Position numbers and translations under genes: made by a program
Shown: positions 9,188 through 17,629 of the stretch, piece after piece
Layout of the letters: the number at the start of each line of letters is the position of its first letter
Numbering within the stretch: the stretch's first letter is position 1
Notes under the pieces: model-generated
The model's input: only the letters and a program-made list of their open reading frames with translations
What the model was told of the DNA's origin: nothing
Database searches by the model: none
NCBI GenBank assembly: GCA_964434955.1
Contig: CAYSXI010000001.1
Coordinates: 56,728-120,727, forward strand
Length of the DNA stretch: 64,000 nucleotides
Direction: 5' to 3'
Source: JANQLU01 sp964434955
GTDB taxonomy: Bacteria > Planctomycetota > Planctomycetia > Pirellulales > Pirellulaceae

Positions 9188-9226
9188 AGCTCGTTTGATA
9201 GCCACCAAATCAAACGAGCTTTTTTT
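9188..9226 (+). terminator. Strong intrinsic terminator
   Basis: A perfect 12-bp stem (AGCTCGTTTGAT at 9188-9199 with ATCAAACGAGCT at 9209-9220) encloses a 9-base loop and runs into seven consecutive T (9220-9226). It points in the plus direction only. It ends whatever transcript crosses 8680-9187 and insulates the downstream membrane protein gene. Confidence 0.9.
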
Positions 9227-9356
9227 ATGCGCTGACTCCATCAGGGTTTTAGATGGGAACCGAATGAACTCGCCATCCTGACGCGGCCACCCGGTTCGAT
9301 ACGCAACCGCGAATTGGTAAGTTGCCAGCGCAAAACGCCGAAGTTCTAATGTGCGA

Positions 9357-10502
9357 ATGGACGCCGAAACCGAAAACTCCAACTTGCTCACGAGCATTCA
9401 GCCAACCTACACCGTCATTCCTCAAGACATCCTGAGTCTCTGGAACAGCTTTTCGTTTACCAAGAGATACATTGGGCCAATTCTGGTGGTGGTCGCTGCC
9501 CTGCCCTTGCTGATCGCCGCAGCTTTCTTGAACGCTCCCTTGGCGTTGGTCGCCGGCTTTTGCATGTCATTGGTTCTGGTGATTCGCGAGACGCTCTTTG
9601 CACGCCCGACGCCGATCGGCGACTTCGAAAACATGGAAGCCACCTCCGTCGCGTTGCGACATGATTGTTTTGAAGTTCAATCAAAATCGTCGCTGACATT
9701 GCGAAGCTGGAAAATGATCGTGGATATCCAAAATGTATCCGCTGGAATCATTCTTCATTTTTCGCGTTACTACCGGATGATCATTCCGAAACGATGCTTT
9801 CGCGACGCGAACGCCCAGCAGGCTTTTTTTGAATTGACCAGGGACCAGGTCTCGAAATCATCCCGTTCGATTTCAGACGGCCTGCCCAAACTTCTACTTG
9901 CCCCCGACCCCGTTTCTTTCTCGTTCGCCTCGGATCCCTGGTCGCTCGCGCAACAACAAAACCGGGCACCGGGTTCGGAGAAACGAAAGTCACTTGGGTT
10001 TATTTGGTCGTTTTTGCTAGTTGGGTTTTCGCCGATGGTGGGAACCATCACTTCGATCATTCTTCAAGGAAAAGACTTCAACATCATCCGCGAGCTGGCT
10101 TTCCTGGCAGGATTCATGGTGTTGCTCGTTGTTTTTCAGATCGTCCTGGGTCTGATTTATCGCCGACTTGCATTTGATGTCAAAGCGTCGGATCGTTTTG
10201 ATGTTCGAGTCGACGCCGATCATTCGGGACTCGAAATTTCGATACCCGGACAGACCTCCTACATTCGCTGGGAATTTGTTGCCGGCCATCGCGTCCTGAT
10301 GGACCAAAGCGTCGCCGTCGACTCGATGGCTGGAACGGTGATTCTCCTGATTCCGCGAAGTGGGTTTCGGGATCCATCGCACCGAGCCGAATTCATCCGT
10401 TTTATTGAAGAACAAACGGCCGGTTTTGTGTCCGCGGAGTTGGTAACCGACCATGAAACTCCGGCGATCGAATCGGGAAACCCCTATCAAACCCCGCGCT
10501 AA
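9357..10502 (+). CDS. Membrane protein with YcxB-like domains, ends in NPYQTPR
   Basis: About 381 residues from ATG 9357 (a GTG at 9351 is two codons upstream). Two hydrophobic hairpins (about 35-80 and 220-275) each precede a soluble beta-rich segment. The pattern is that of the YcxB-like domain: membrane hairpin, then a sheet containing SWKMIVDIQN in one copy and RWEFVAGHRVLM in the other, each followed by a phrase for residues that resist change (IIPKRCFRDA; LIPRSGFRDP). The repeat suggests internal duplication. The chain ends in NPYQTPR, a version of the NPYQSP motif that recurs in planctomycete membrane proteins. Function unknown. Confidence 0.75.
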   Translation: MDAETENSNLLTSIQPTYTVIPQDILSLWNSFSFTKRYIGPILVVVAALPLLIAAAFLNAPLALVAGFCMSLVLVIRETLFARPTPIGDFENMEATSVALRHDCFEVQSKSSLTLRSWKMIVDIQNVSAGIILHFSRYYRMIIPKRCFRDANAQQAFFELTRDQVSKSSRSISDGLPKLLLAPDPVSFSFASDPWSLAQQQNRAPGSEKRKSLGFIWSFLLVGFSPMVGTITSIILQGKDFNIIRELAFLAGFMVLLVVFQIVLGLIYRRLAFDVKASDRFDVRVDADHSGLEISIPGQTSYIRWEFVAGHRVLMDQSVAVDSMAGTVILLIPRSGFRDPSHRAEFIRFIEEQTAGFVSAELVTDHETPAIESGNPYQTPR

Positions 10503-10537
10503 AGTTGTCGGCCGCGAATCGTGATCTGCTGATTCGG

Positions 10538-11989
10538 TTAGTGGACCTCGCTCACCAGCAGCATATCGTTGACCCCCGGCCAGGCTTCCGTATCGACCAC
10601 GAAAACGATTCGATCACCTTCACTCAGATCGAAATTTTCCTTGGCCCATTCCTGGGCAACCGCAACCAGATCTTGATCGGCGACCGCGACCTCAAGGAAT
10701 ACCGGTTTGATACCCCAGAACAGATTCATTCGCCGAATGATTTCCAATTGATGCGAAAAAGCGACCGTGGGGATAAAGTCTCGTTGCTTTGACTTCAAGA
10801 GTGCCGCGTCACCGTTTCCGGTCGCAATCGCAACGAGTCCCGCGTCAATGTTCTGGGCCACGGAAGCAGCGCTGCGGATCACGGCCTGGGACACCCGAAT
10901 CTTTTGATCTTCTGACTCGTCAAACCATCGCGAAGGTCGATGCCTCAAGTGCTGCTCGGTGTGGGTCATGATTCGTTGCATGACCTGCACCGCATCGATC
11001 GGAAATTCGCCGATGGCCGTTTCGCCGGAAAGCATGCAAGCGTCAGCCCCATCGAGGATCGCGTTGGCAACGTCACTCGCCTCGGCCCGGGTCGGTGTTT
11101 TGCTGTATCGCATGCTTTCGAGCATTTGCGTCGCGACGATCACGGGTTTGCCGAACTGTTGGCAAGTCCGAATGATCTTCTTTTGAGCCAGGGGCGTTTT
11201 CTCAATATCGATCTCAACGCCCAGATCGCCACGTGCCACCATGATTCCGTCGGATGCTTTGACAATGGACTCGATGTTCTCAAGCGCTTCTGGCTTTTCG
11301 ATTTTGGCGATGACCAATGGATTTCCGCCTTCGGCCTCCCGGACCAGTTGTTTTAGTTCATGGATCTCGTCTTCCGTGCGAACAAAACTCAAACTGATAA
11401 AGTCAGCGCCCGCGCCGACCGCCCAACGCGCGTTATCCCGATCCACATCGCCGAGCGCCGAAACGCTGAGATTCGCGCCGGGAAGATTGACTCCCTGTCG
11501 AGAACGCAACTCGCCGCCATCAACCACCTGGCAAGTGACTTGCGAATCGTCCTTGGATTGCACGATTGTTCGAATCGTTCCGTCGCATAGCATGATTGAG
11601 TCACCAACGGCGACATCGTCCACCAGACGGTCGTAGGAGCAAGTCAAATCCAACGGGTTGTCCGTAGGCTCTTTGACGAAACGGATTGTGGCCCCGGTTT
11701 CAATCGTAATCGGCTCGGAAGCCATCTGGCCGATTCGAATCTTGGGCCCCGCGAGGTCGACCAATATCCCGACCTCGTGATTGACGTTCTGGCTGGCAGC
11801 GCGAATGTCGGCGACGGCCTGTTGATGAACTTCTCGGCTCCCATGAGCCATGTTCAATCGAAAAACGTCGACACCAGCGACAATCAACGCTTCCATCATT
11901 TCTTGAGGAAAACTGACCGGCCCCAACGTCGCCACGGTTTTGCTTCGCGCGGAAGTCGTCCAGCCATTGTCCGTTTTTTTCGTATCCAT
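10538..11989 (-). CDS. pyk: Pyruvate kinase
   Basis: 483 residues from ATG 11989, the start that places the protein just before the conserved barrel (SKTVATLGPVSFPQEMMEAL). It converts phosphoenolpyruvate and ADP to pyruvate and ATP in glycolysis. Visible signatures are RLNMAHG, DLAGPKIRIG, the active-site segment IAKIEKPEALENIESIV with the catalytic Lys, GIMVARGDLGVEI, and ACMLSGETAIGEFP. The A, B and C domains are all present and of normal length. An upstream GTG at 12070 would add 27 residues unlike the family. The gene stands alone, convergent with the YcxB-like gene and divergent from the NYN-domain gene. Confidence 0.96.
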   Translation of the reverse strand: MDTKKTDNGWTTSARSKTVATLGPVSFPQEMMEALIVAGVDVFRLNMAHGSREVHQQAVADIRAASQNVNHEVGILVDLAGPKIRIGQMASEPITIETGATIRFVKEPTDNPLDLTCSYDRLVDDVAVGDSIMLCDGTIRTIVQSKDDSQVTCQVVDGGELRSRQGVNLPGANLSVSALGDVDRDNARWAVGAGADFISLSFVRTEDEIHELKQLVREAEGGNPLVIAKIEKPEALENIESIVKASDGIMVARGDLGVEIDIEKTPLAQKKIIRTCQQFGKPVIVATQMLESMRYSKTPTRAEASDVANAILDGADACMLSGETAIGEFPIDAVQVMQRIMTHTEQHLRHRPSRWFDESEDQKIRVSQAVIRSAASVAQNIDAGLVAIATGNGDAALLKSKQRDFIPTVAFSHQLEIIRRMNLFWGIKPVFLEVAVADQDLVAVAQEWAKENFDLSEGDRIVFVVDTEAWPGVNDMLLVSEVH

Positions 11990-12100
11990 CCGAATTACTG
12001 CCCTTTGCCGTGCTCTGGCCCTAGAATAAGAGTCGAGCGTTGATTCTAAATGGTTTCGTGAATTCGGCACACATCGAACCCGAGTCGGATTGAAAACTTA

Positions 12101-12748
12101 ATGAAAATCATCATTGATGGATACAACCTGCTAATGTCTTGCGGATTCGTCGACCCGTCGCGAATTGGACCTGGGACGTTGCAGCGAGCACGAACCATGC
12201 TCTCGGGCGTGTTGACGCAAAATCTGTCGGCCGAATTGCATGCGGAGACATTTATCGTATTCGACTCCTCATTCGAAGCGGATTTGCCCGCGAATGATTC
12301 GTCGACCGATTCGATCCAGGTTCGGTTCGCCAATCATTACGAAGACGCGGACAGCATGATCGAAGACATGATTGGCCGGCACTCGGCTCCGAGGAATTTG
12401 CTCGTCGTTTCCAGTGACCATCGAATTCAACAAGCGGCACAGCGACGAAAGGCTTCTTTCCAGGACAGCGATGACTGGTTTTTCGATCTGATCGACGGTC
12501 CGAAAAAAGAAGAACCTGCCAAACGGAAACGTACGATCGAAGAGCTGATGAAATCCAACGACGTCGCCCCAAGCCCCCAGGAAACGGAAACGTGGACCGA
12601 CTTGTTCAGCGAGTCAATTGACGAAGAAACAAGCGCCCGAAATCGCGAGCAAGCGAAACCGGATGCAAACAAAGAACGCGGAAACGAGAGAACAACCACT
12701 TGGAATCCGTTCCCTGACGACTACGCCGACGACCTCATGGATTCCTAG
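12101..12748 (+). CDS. YacP-type NYN-domain ribonuclease-like protein
   Basis: 215 residues. The N-terminal 130 match the YacP/Rae1-type NYN fold: MKIIIDGYNLLMS with the first acidic residue, FIVFDSS in the middle, the segment HYEDADSMIEDMIGRH and LLVVSSDHRIQQAA. Conserved Asp residues at about 6, 49, 84, 88 and 107 could bind a metal. In Bacillus, Rae1 (YacP) is a ribosome-associated endoribonuclease. The C-terminal 80 residues are hydrophilic and acidic and probably disordered. It starts 112 bp from the divergent pyruvate kinase start and ends 46 bp from purD, which is convergent. Confidence 0.85.
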   Translation: MKIIIDGYNLLMSCGFVDPSRIGPGTLQRARTMLSGVLTQNLSAELHAETFIVFDSSFEADLPANDSSTDSIQVRFANHYEDADSMIEDMIGRHSAPRNLLVVSSDHRIQQAAQRRKASFQDSDDWFFDLIDGPKKEEPAKRKRTIEELMKSNDVAPSPQETETWTDLFSESIDEETSARNREQAKPDANKERGNERTTTWNPFPDDYADDLMDS

Positions 12749-12794
12749 TTCAAGCCCTGAGGTCGCACATGATCGCGATTCGACCTGAGGCCGC

Positions 12795-14105
12795 TCAGGA
12801 TTTCATGCCTGCGGTGATGGCTTTGTCTGAAATGTCTTTTCGACACCAACCTCCCGGGAAGCGAATTTCTTTCACGGCCGTGTAGGCCAGACGCTTCGCA
12901 TCCGCGACCGAGCTACCAATGGCGGTAACCCCCAGAACACGGCCGCCAGTCGTGACCACGGATTCGCCATCAAGTTTGGTTCCAGCGTGGAAGACCTTCA
13001 CATCCTCGATTTTCGCAGCTTTGTCCAAGCCGGAAATCGGCAAACCTTTTTCATAGGATCCCGGATAGCCTTCACTGGCCATCACAACGCAAACCGCAGG
13101 CCGCTCATCCCATTCAAGCGACTCGACTTCTTCAAGTCGGCGATCAATTGTCGCGAGCATGATTTCCACAAGGTCGGTCTTGAGTCGCATCAGTAGGGGC
13201 TGACACTCGGGATCTCCAAAGCGGACATTGTATTCCAGGACTTTTGGGATCCCTTGTTCGTTGACCATCAATCCGGCGTACAAAATTCCGGAAAACGGAG
13301 TCCGCCCGCGCTTCATCGCGTGCACCGTGGGAACAAGAATATTCTCTTCGACTCGAGCGATCAGGTGATGATCCACTTGCGGTGTTGGACAGTAGGCACC
13401 CATCCCGCCCGTGTTGGGCCCCAAGTCACCATCGAGCGCCCGCTTGTGATCTTGCGCCGGGGGAAGGGTCAAAATGGTTCGGCCATCGGTAATTGCAAGT
13501 ACGCTGATTTCTTCGCCGGGCAGGAGTTCTTCAATCACGAACTGGTTTCCGGCGGCACCAAATTCTTTGGATCGTGCGATTCGATCAATTGCGTCCATGA
13601 CCTCGTCACGCGTCTGACAGACAATTGCGCCTTTTCCGGCCGCCAGACCATCCGCTTTGACAACGAGCGGAACGGCGTTGTCTTCCATGTCAGGAAATCG
13701 TTCGTTGACGTATCGCATTCCATCCGAAGGGTCGCTGAAAACCGAAAACTCAGCAGAAGGAACACCCGCTCCGTGCATCAACCGTTTGCAGAATACTTTA
13801 CTGCCTTCCATCTGGGCTGCGGCCTTGGAAGGCCCGAACGCTTTGAGGCTTTCTGCTTGGAATGCGTCGACCAACCCATCGCAAAGGGGCGCCTCGGGGC
13901 CGACGACGGTTAGACCGATTTCATTCTGCTTGGCAAATTGAATGAGCGCTTCGAAATCTCCGACGCCAATGTCGACGTTTTCGGCATCGACGGCGGTTCC
14001 TGCATTCCCGGGTGCGACAAATACGCGATCAACGAGAGGACTTTGACCGATTTTCCACGCCAATGCGTGTTCTCGCCCCCCTGAGCCTACCACTAGGACT
14101 TTCAT
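12795..14105 (-). CDS. purD: Phosphoribosylamine-glycine ligase
   Basis: 436 residues, the full length of GARS. It joins phosphoribosylamine and glycine with ATP in step two of purine synthesis. The start MKVLVVGSGGREHALAWKIG is the family signature, followed by VVGPEAPLCDGLVDAF, the ATP-grasp elements VVKADGLAAGKGA and LPPAQDHKRALDGDLGPNTG, and EYNVRFGDPECQPLL. No other purine gene is adjacent. The stop lies in a short convergent space with the NYN gene. Confidence 0.97.
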   Translation of the reverse strand: MKVLVVGSGGREHALAWKIGQSPLVDRVFVAPGNAGTAVDAENVDIGVGDFEALIQFAKQNEIGLTVVGPEAPLCDGLVDAFQAESLKAFGPSKAAAQMEGSKVFCKRLMHGAGVPSAEFSVFSDPSDGMRYVNERFPDMEDNAVPLVVKADGLAAGKGAIVCQTRDEVMDAIDRIARSKEFGAAGNQFVIEELLPGEEISVLAITDGRTILTLPPAQDHKRALDGDLGPNTGGMGAYCPTPQVDHHLIARVEENILVPTVHAMKRGRTPFSGILYAGLMVNEQGIPKVLEYNVRFGDPECQPLLMRLKTDLVEIMLATIDRRLEEVESLEWDERPAVCVVMASEGYPGSYEKGLPISGLDKAAKIEDVKVFHAGTKLDGESVVTTGGRVLGVTAIGSSVADAKRLAYTAVKEIRFPGGWCRKDISDKAITAGMKS

Positions 14106-14233
14106 TTCTCACCTGACACGAACGGCATAGTTTTATTTTGTTTTTTCCTGCCAGAATTCGAATCGAACCGGTGGAAAACGTCAACGATAGGTGAAGGGAA
14201 ATGGTCAACTTTCGGATCCGCCAATTTTGGACA

Positions 14234-14263
14234 TTGAGTAGAAACATGGGGTCGTTCTATAAT
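14234..14263 (+). promoter_or_regulatory. Predicted sigma-70-type promoter of the oxidase operon
   Basis: TTGAGT (14234-14239) and TATAAT (14258-14263) are separated by 18 bases, close to the bacterial consensus. Transcription would start near 14270, about 57 bases before the cupredoxin ATG at 14327. The position between divergent purD and the first oxidase-operon gene fits. Predicted by eye only. Confidence 0.65.
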
Positions 14264-14326
14264 TTGTTGACTGCGATCAAGATTTTGCCCTTAAGTGGCT
14301 GACGATAAACCCGGACAGAAAATTCA

Positions 14327-15142
14327 ATGAATACGCATACCACGATCAAGATTTTTGTTTTTCTCGCATTGTCGCTTGCTGCCGGTTGGGGTGCCGCAAC
14401 GGCGCTGGGGCAGGAAGGGTCCTGGGGCCACATGAAAGGCCAGATTGTTCTTGGTGGTTCGATTCCTGAAAAGGAAAAAGTCACACCGACCAAGGCTGAG
14501 GATGTGAAATACTGCAAGGAAAACGGGATTGTCCTTTTCAAAGAGGACTGGGTGGTCGACGAAAAAACCAAGGGCGTCCGCGGGGTCTTTGTCATGATGT
14601 ACCACGGTCGAGATGCGGACGGTGGTGGAAAAAAGGTCAAGGTCCACGAGTCGTACGACCAGGTCAAAGAAGTCATCGTCGACAATAACAAAATGCGATT
14701 CGCGCCACACGACATCATTGTTCGTTTTGGCCAAAAAGTCATTTTGCGAAACAGCGACAAGGTCGGTCACAATGTCCGCGTGGCCTCGGGCAAGAATGTA
14801 TTCAACGCGTTGGTGCCAGGTTTGTCGGATGTTGATATCACGTCCAAAATGAACGAAGCCGATCGCTTGCCGCAGACGATGGAATGCAACCTTCACGACT
14901 GGATGAAAGGGCGATTTTTGGTTCGCCAGTCGCCATACAACATCGTGACCGACAAAGAGGGAAAGTTTGAAATCAAAAACCTTCCTGCGGGAAAACATGA
15001 ATTCCAGTTCTGGCAGACCAAGTACGTTGAATTAAAAGATGGCAATGGCAAGGTGTTGACCGGTCGTCGCGGCGTCATCAAAGTCGAAATCAAAGAAGGC
15101 GAAACGCTGGACCTCGGCACAATGACCATGGAAATCAAATAA
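14327..15142 (+). CDS. Secreted cupredoxin-like protein, first gene of the oxidase operon
   Basis: 271 residues with a signal peptide (about 1-28, ending near TALGQ). A plastocyanin/azurin-like domain spans about 115-205: a strand with GHNVRV supplies the first His, and the loop MECNLHDWMKGRFLV supplies Cys, His and Met in C-x2-H-x2-M spacing, as in type 1 copper sites. A C-terminal carboxypeptidase-regulatory-like sheet follows (GKFEIKNLPAGKHEFQFW). It is the first of a run of plus-strand genes for cytochrome c oxidase, so it may carry electrons to the oxidase or deliver copper to it. The family and copper site are clear; the exact role is inferred from context. Confidence 0.88.
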   Translation: MNTHTTIKIFVFLALSLAAGWGAATALGQEGSWGHMKGQIVLGGSIPEKEKVTPTKAEDVKYCKENGIVLFKEDWVVDEKTKGVRGVFVMMYHGRDADGGGKKVKVHESYDQVKEVIVDNNKMRFAPHDIIVRFGQKVILRNSDKVGHNVRVASGKNVFNALVPGLSDVDITSKMNEADRLPQTMECNLHDWMKGRFLVRQSPYNIVTDKEGKFEIKNLPAGKHEFQFWQTKYVELKDGNGKVLTGRRGVIKVEIKEGETLDLGTMTMEIK

Positions 15143-15156
15143 CCGGGAATGGCGAC

Positions 15157-15312
15157 GTGAGCTTGAGGTCAGCGGCTCGGCTGCTATTCATTGGTGGCGT
15201 TATCTTAATGGCGTTGGGGTGCGAACCTCGCACGGTTCCCGAGTCGGTTCAACATGATTCCGACCAGGTGAACGAGCTTCGTGACCAGATCGACAACGGT
15301 GAATGGGAGTAG
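15157..15312 (+). CDS. Tiny lipoprotein, apparently shortened by an in-frame amber codon
   Basis: A GTG at 15157, with GGGA 9 bases upstream, opens a 51-residue lipoprotein precursor with lipobox ALGC (Cys22) and an acidic tail. The frame ends at TAG 15310-15312, but the same frame continues without further stop to TAA at 15376-15378 and encodes 21 more plausible residues (LTELVDSLTKSETV...). The helical, charged character (ELRDQIDNGEWE, then LTELVDSLT) runs smoothly across the stop, as if a CAG or similar codon had mutated. The gene lies 14 bp after the cupredoxin gene inside the oxidase operon. Either form could be functional; role unknown. Confidence 0.55.
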   Translation: MSLRSAARLLFIGGVILMALGCEPRTVPESVQHDSDQVNELRDQIDNGEWE

Positions 15313-15447
15313 TTGACCGAATTGGTCGACTCGCTGACCAAGTCGGAAACCGTGCGACAAAATGACGCATATCGTTAAACTGGTAAGCAAAAATGCGGCC
15401 TAATAAAATGGTTTTGCATTTCGCGATTTATCAAATTCTCTGATTCG

Positions 15448-16782
15448 ATGCCTGTTCGATCTGGATTCCAAACTGAGTTTCGCTGCCTCCCGATTTTGAT
15501 TTTGGGTTTGGCAATTTTATTCTCCGGCTGCAGCAAGGAGCCAGAGTTTCGCCTCAACTCCGCCAAGCTTCGCGCTCAGGAAAAAATTGAGCTCGGCAAA
15601 GGAGAAAGCTACTCCGAAGTTCACAAGCGGGACATTGGGAACCTGTTGACGGCAATGTTTGGTACCCCGAACGATCCGCACTTCCCGAAAATCTCGGAAG
15701 ATTTCCAGGATCTGGTGGACCTGGAAAAGCTGAGGATGGCCGCCGGTCCGGTCAAAAGCGATCGAGACGGAAACCCGCAGGGACTTTATCGGGAACATTG
15801 TGCAAGTTGCCACGGCATTTCCGGCAATGGAATTGGCCCGAGCGCTGCAATTCTGAATCCCTATCCAAGGGACTTCCGACTTGGCAAGTTCAAATTCAAA
15901 CAAACGGCGGTCAACACGCCTCCTTCGGATCATGATTTGACTCGCGTCATTCGCAACGGAGTGCCTGGAACGGGAATGCCCTCGTTTCGTACTTTAAGCG
16001 ACACGGAAGTGGAGTCTCTCGTCGACTACGTTAAATATCTGGCGATTCGCGGACAGGTCGAACGCGGGCTGATTAAGCTTTTAGCGGATCTAGGTGAAGA
16101 CGAACGGCTCGTGGATCTCAACTACGGTTTCTCGCAATCAACGCCGAGTTCGGATGCTGACAGCGAAGGCGAAAAGAAAACAGACACGGAAGCGGCAAGC
16201 CCCCAGGAAATTGACGACAAACGATTGGAACAACTGGACATCGTCGTCAACGATGTGATGTTTGATTTGTTTGAAGCCTGGTATGACGCGAACGAATCTC
16301 CGCTGGAAATTCCTGACCCTCCGGCATCGTTTCCGGTTGAACACCCGGATCATGCCAAGTTGGTGGCTCAGGGGCGCGAACTATTTTTTGGAAAAGCAAA
16401 CTGCCTGCAGTGTCATGGCAACACGGGACTCGGTGACGGCGGCCAGGTCAATTACGACGACTGGACCCTCGATTGGAGCAAGGACACGGGCGCGAATCTT
16501 CAACAGCCTGAAACGTATCAAGAGTTTTTGCAGTTGGGAGTCCTGAAACCCCGACAGCTTCGACCGCGAAATTTGCGGATGGGTGTCTTTCGAGGTGGCA
16601 ATCGCCCCAAGGATATCTACCACCGCGTCAGCGAAGGCATTGAAGGCACACCGATGCCCGCGACGCTGACGTTGACCGATGAAGAGAAATGGGCATTGGT
16701 CGCATACGTGATGAACATGCCCTACGAAAAAAAGCCGTATCCGCAACCTGGCGGAACGAAATCTTCTGCGAACCCGAAATGA
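15448..16782 (+). CDS. Di-heme cytochrome c lipoprotein
   Basis: 444 residues. The signal peptide ends in lipobox FSGC (Cys28), so the protein is membrane-anchored outside the cytoplasm. Two cytochrome c domains are visible: heme motif CASCH with Met ligand region GTGMPSF in the first half, and CLQCH with GTPMPAT in the second. An acidic linker rich in D, E and K separates them. Next to coxB and coxA, it is the likely immediate electron donor to the CuA centre. The spacing to coxB is 13 bp. Confidence 0.92.
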   Translation: MPVRSGFQTEFRCLPILILGLAILFSGCSKEPEFRLNSAKLRAQEKIELGKGESYSEVHKRDIGNLLTAMFGTPNDPHFPKISEDFQDLVDLEKLRMAAGPVKSDRDGNPQGLYREHCASCHGISGNGIGPSAAILNPYPRDFRLGKFKFKQTAVNTPPSDHDLTRVIRNGVPGTGMPSFRTLSDTEVESLVDYVKYLAIRGQVERGLIKLLADLGEDERLVDLNYGFSQSTPSSDADSEGEKKTDTEAASPQEIDDKRLEQLDIVVNDVMFDLFEAWYDANESPLEIPDPPASFPVEHPDHAKLVAQGRELFFGKANCLQCHGNTGLGDGGQVNYDDWTLDWSKDTGANLQQPETYQEFLQLGVLKPRQLRPRNLRMGVFRGGNRPKDIYHRVSEGIEGTPMPATLTLTDEEKWALVAYVMNMPYEKKPYPQPGGTKSSANPK

Positions 16783-16795
16783 TGCGAGGACGGAT

Positions 16796-17629
16796 TTGAA
16801 TCGTTTCTGGAGTTTGTTGTTTTTGCTGGTTCCGATCCTTGGAACGGCTTCCTACTTGATGTCGGTATTCGACATCTGGCCGATGAAATCGACTTGGCTG
16901 CCTGAGAATATCAGTACCAGCGGCAAGATCATCGATGACCTCTTCAACTTGATCCACATTATTTGTGCCGTGATTTTTATCGGGACGACGACGATTCTTG
17001 CGGTTGCTCTCTGGAAGTATCGGCAACGACCGTCGAATGCCGCGGCCCCATTTCATAGCAACGTCATGCTAGAAGTGGTCTGGTCCATCATTCCCGCAGG
17101 GATCCTGATATTTCTTTCGCTCTATCAATACGAATCCTGGGCGGACAATAAAATGCGGCGTCCCACGGAGTTGATCGCTGGCCAGGAACAACCAAAACCA
17201 CCAACGGCATTAGTCATCGCCAAACAATTTGGTTGGGAAGTCTACTACCCGGGAGCGGATGGCCAGCTGGGAACTTTGGACGATATTTATGTCGAGAATG
17301 AGCTTTATGTTCCCGACGGAGAAGATGTCGTCATCCAGCTGGAAAGTCGAGATGTCATCCACAGCTTTTTTGTTCCGGCTTTGCGAGTCAAACAGGACAT
17401 CGTTCCCGGAATGACGCACTATTGCTGGTTTCACACCATCAATGCCGATCCCGACAAAACCTATGAGATTGCCTGCACCGAACTTTGCGGTTGGGGGCAC
17501 TACAAAATGAAAGGTTGGTTGCGAGTCGTCCCGCGATCCGAATTCGATCAGGTCATGGCGCGACTGGCGAAAGAGCGGATGCAAACCAGCACCGAAGAGC
17601 CTTCCGCCAATTCGGAGGACGGCGAATGA
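16796..17629 (+). CDS. coxB: Cytochrome c oxidase subunit II (CuA)
   Basis: 277 residues from TTG 16796, chosen because AGGA lies 5 bases upstream and the first residues form the hydrophobic lead (MNRFWSLLFLLV). Membrane helices lie at about 5-24, 51-75 and 90-110. The CuA binding set is complete: His in DVIHSFF, then CTELCGWGHYKM with both Cys, Glu, His and Met in canonical spacing. Its stop overlaps the coxA start (ATGA), so translation is coupled. Confidence 0.96.
   Translation: MNRFWSLLFLLVPILGTASYLMSVFDIWPMKSTWLPENISTSGKIIDDLFNLIHIICAVIFIGTTTILAVALWKYRQRPSNAAAPFHSNVMLEVVWSIIPAGILIFLSLYQYESWADNKMRRPTELIAGQEQPKPPTALVIAKQFGWEVYYPGADGQLGTLDDIYVENELYVPDGEDVVIQLESRDVIHSFFVPALRVKQDIVPGMTHYCWFHTINADPDKTYEIACTELCGWGHYKMKGWLRVVPRSEFDQVMARLAKERMQTSTEEPSANSEDGE

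Noticed and set aside
12760..12799. Two small inverted repeats between the NYN gene and purD
   Set aside because: AGGTCG/CGACCT and CCTGAG/CTCAGG can pair, but there is no T run on either strand, and one overlaps the purD stop. Not safe to call a terminator.
17485..17625. Longer N-terminus for coxA
   Set aside because: The frame is open upstream of 17626 but lies inside coxB, and the residues do not resemble subunit I; the ATGA overlap at 17626 fits coupled translation.
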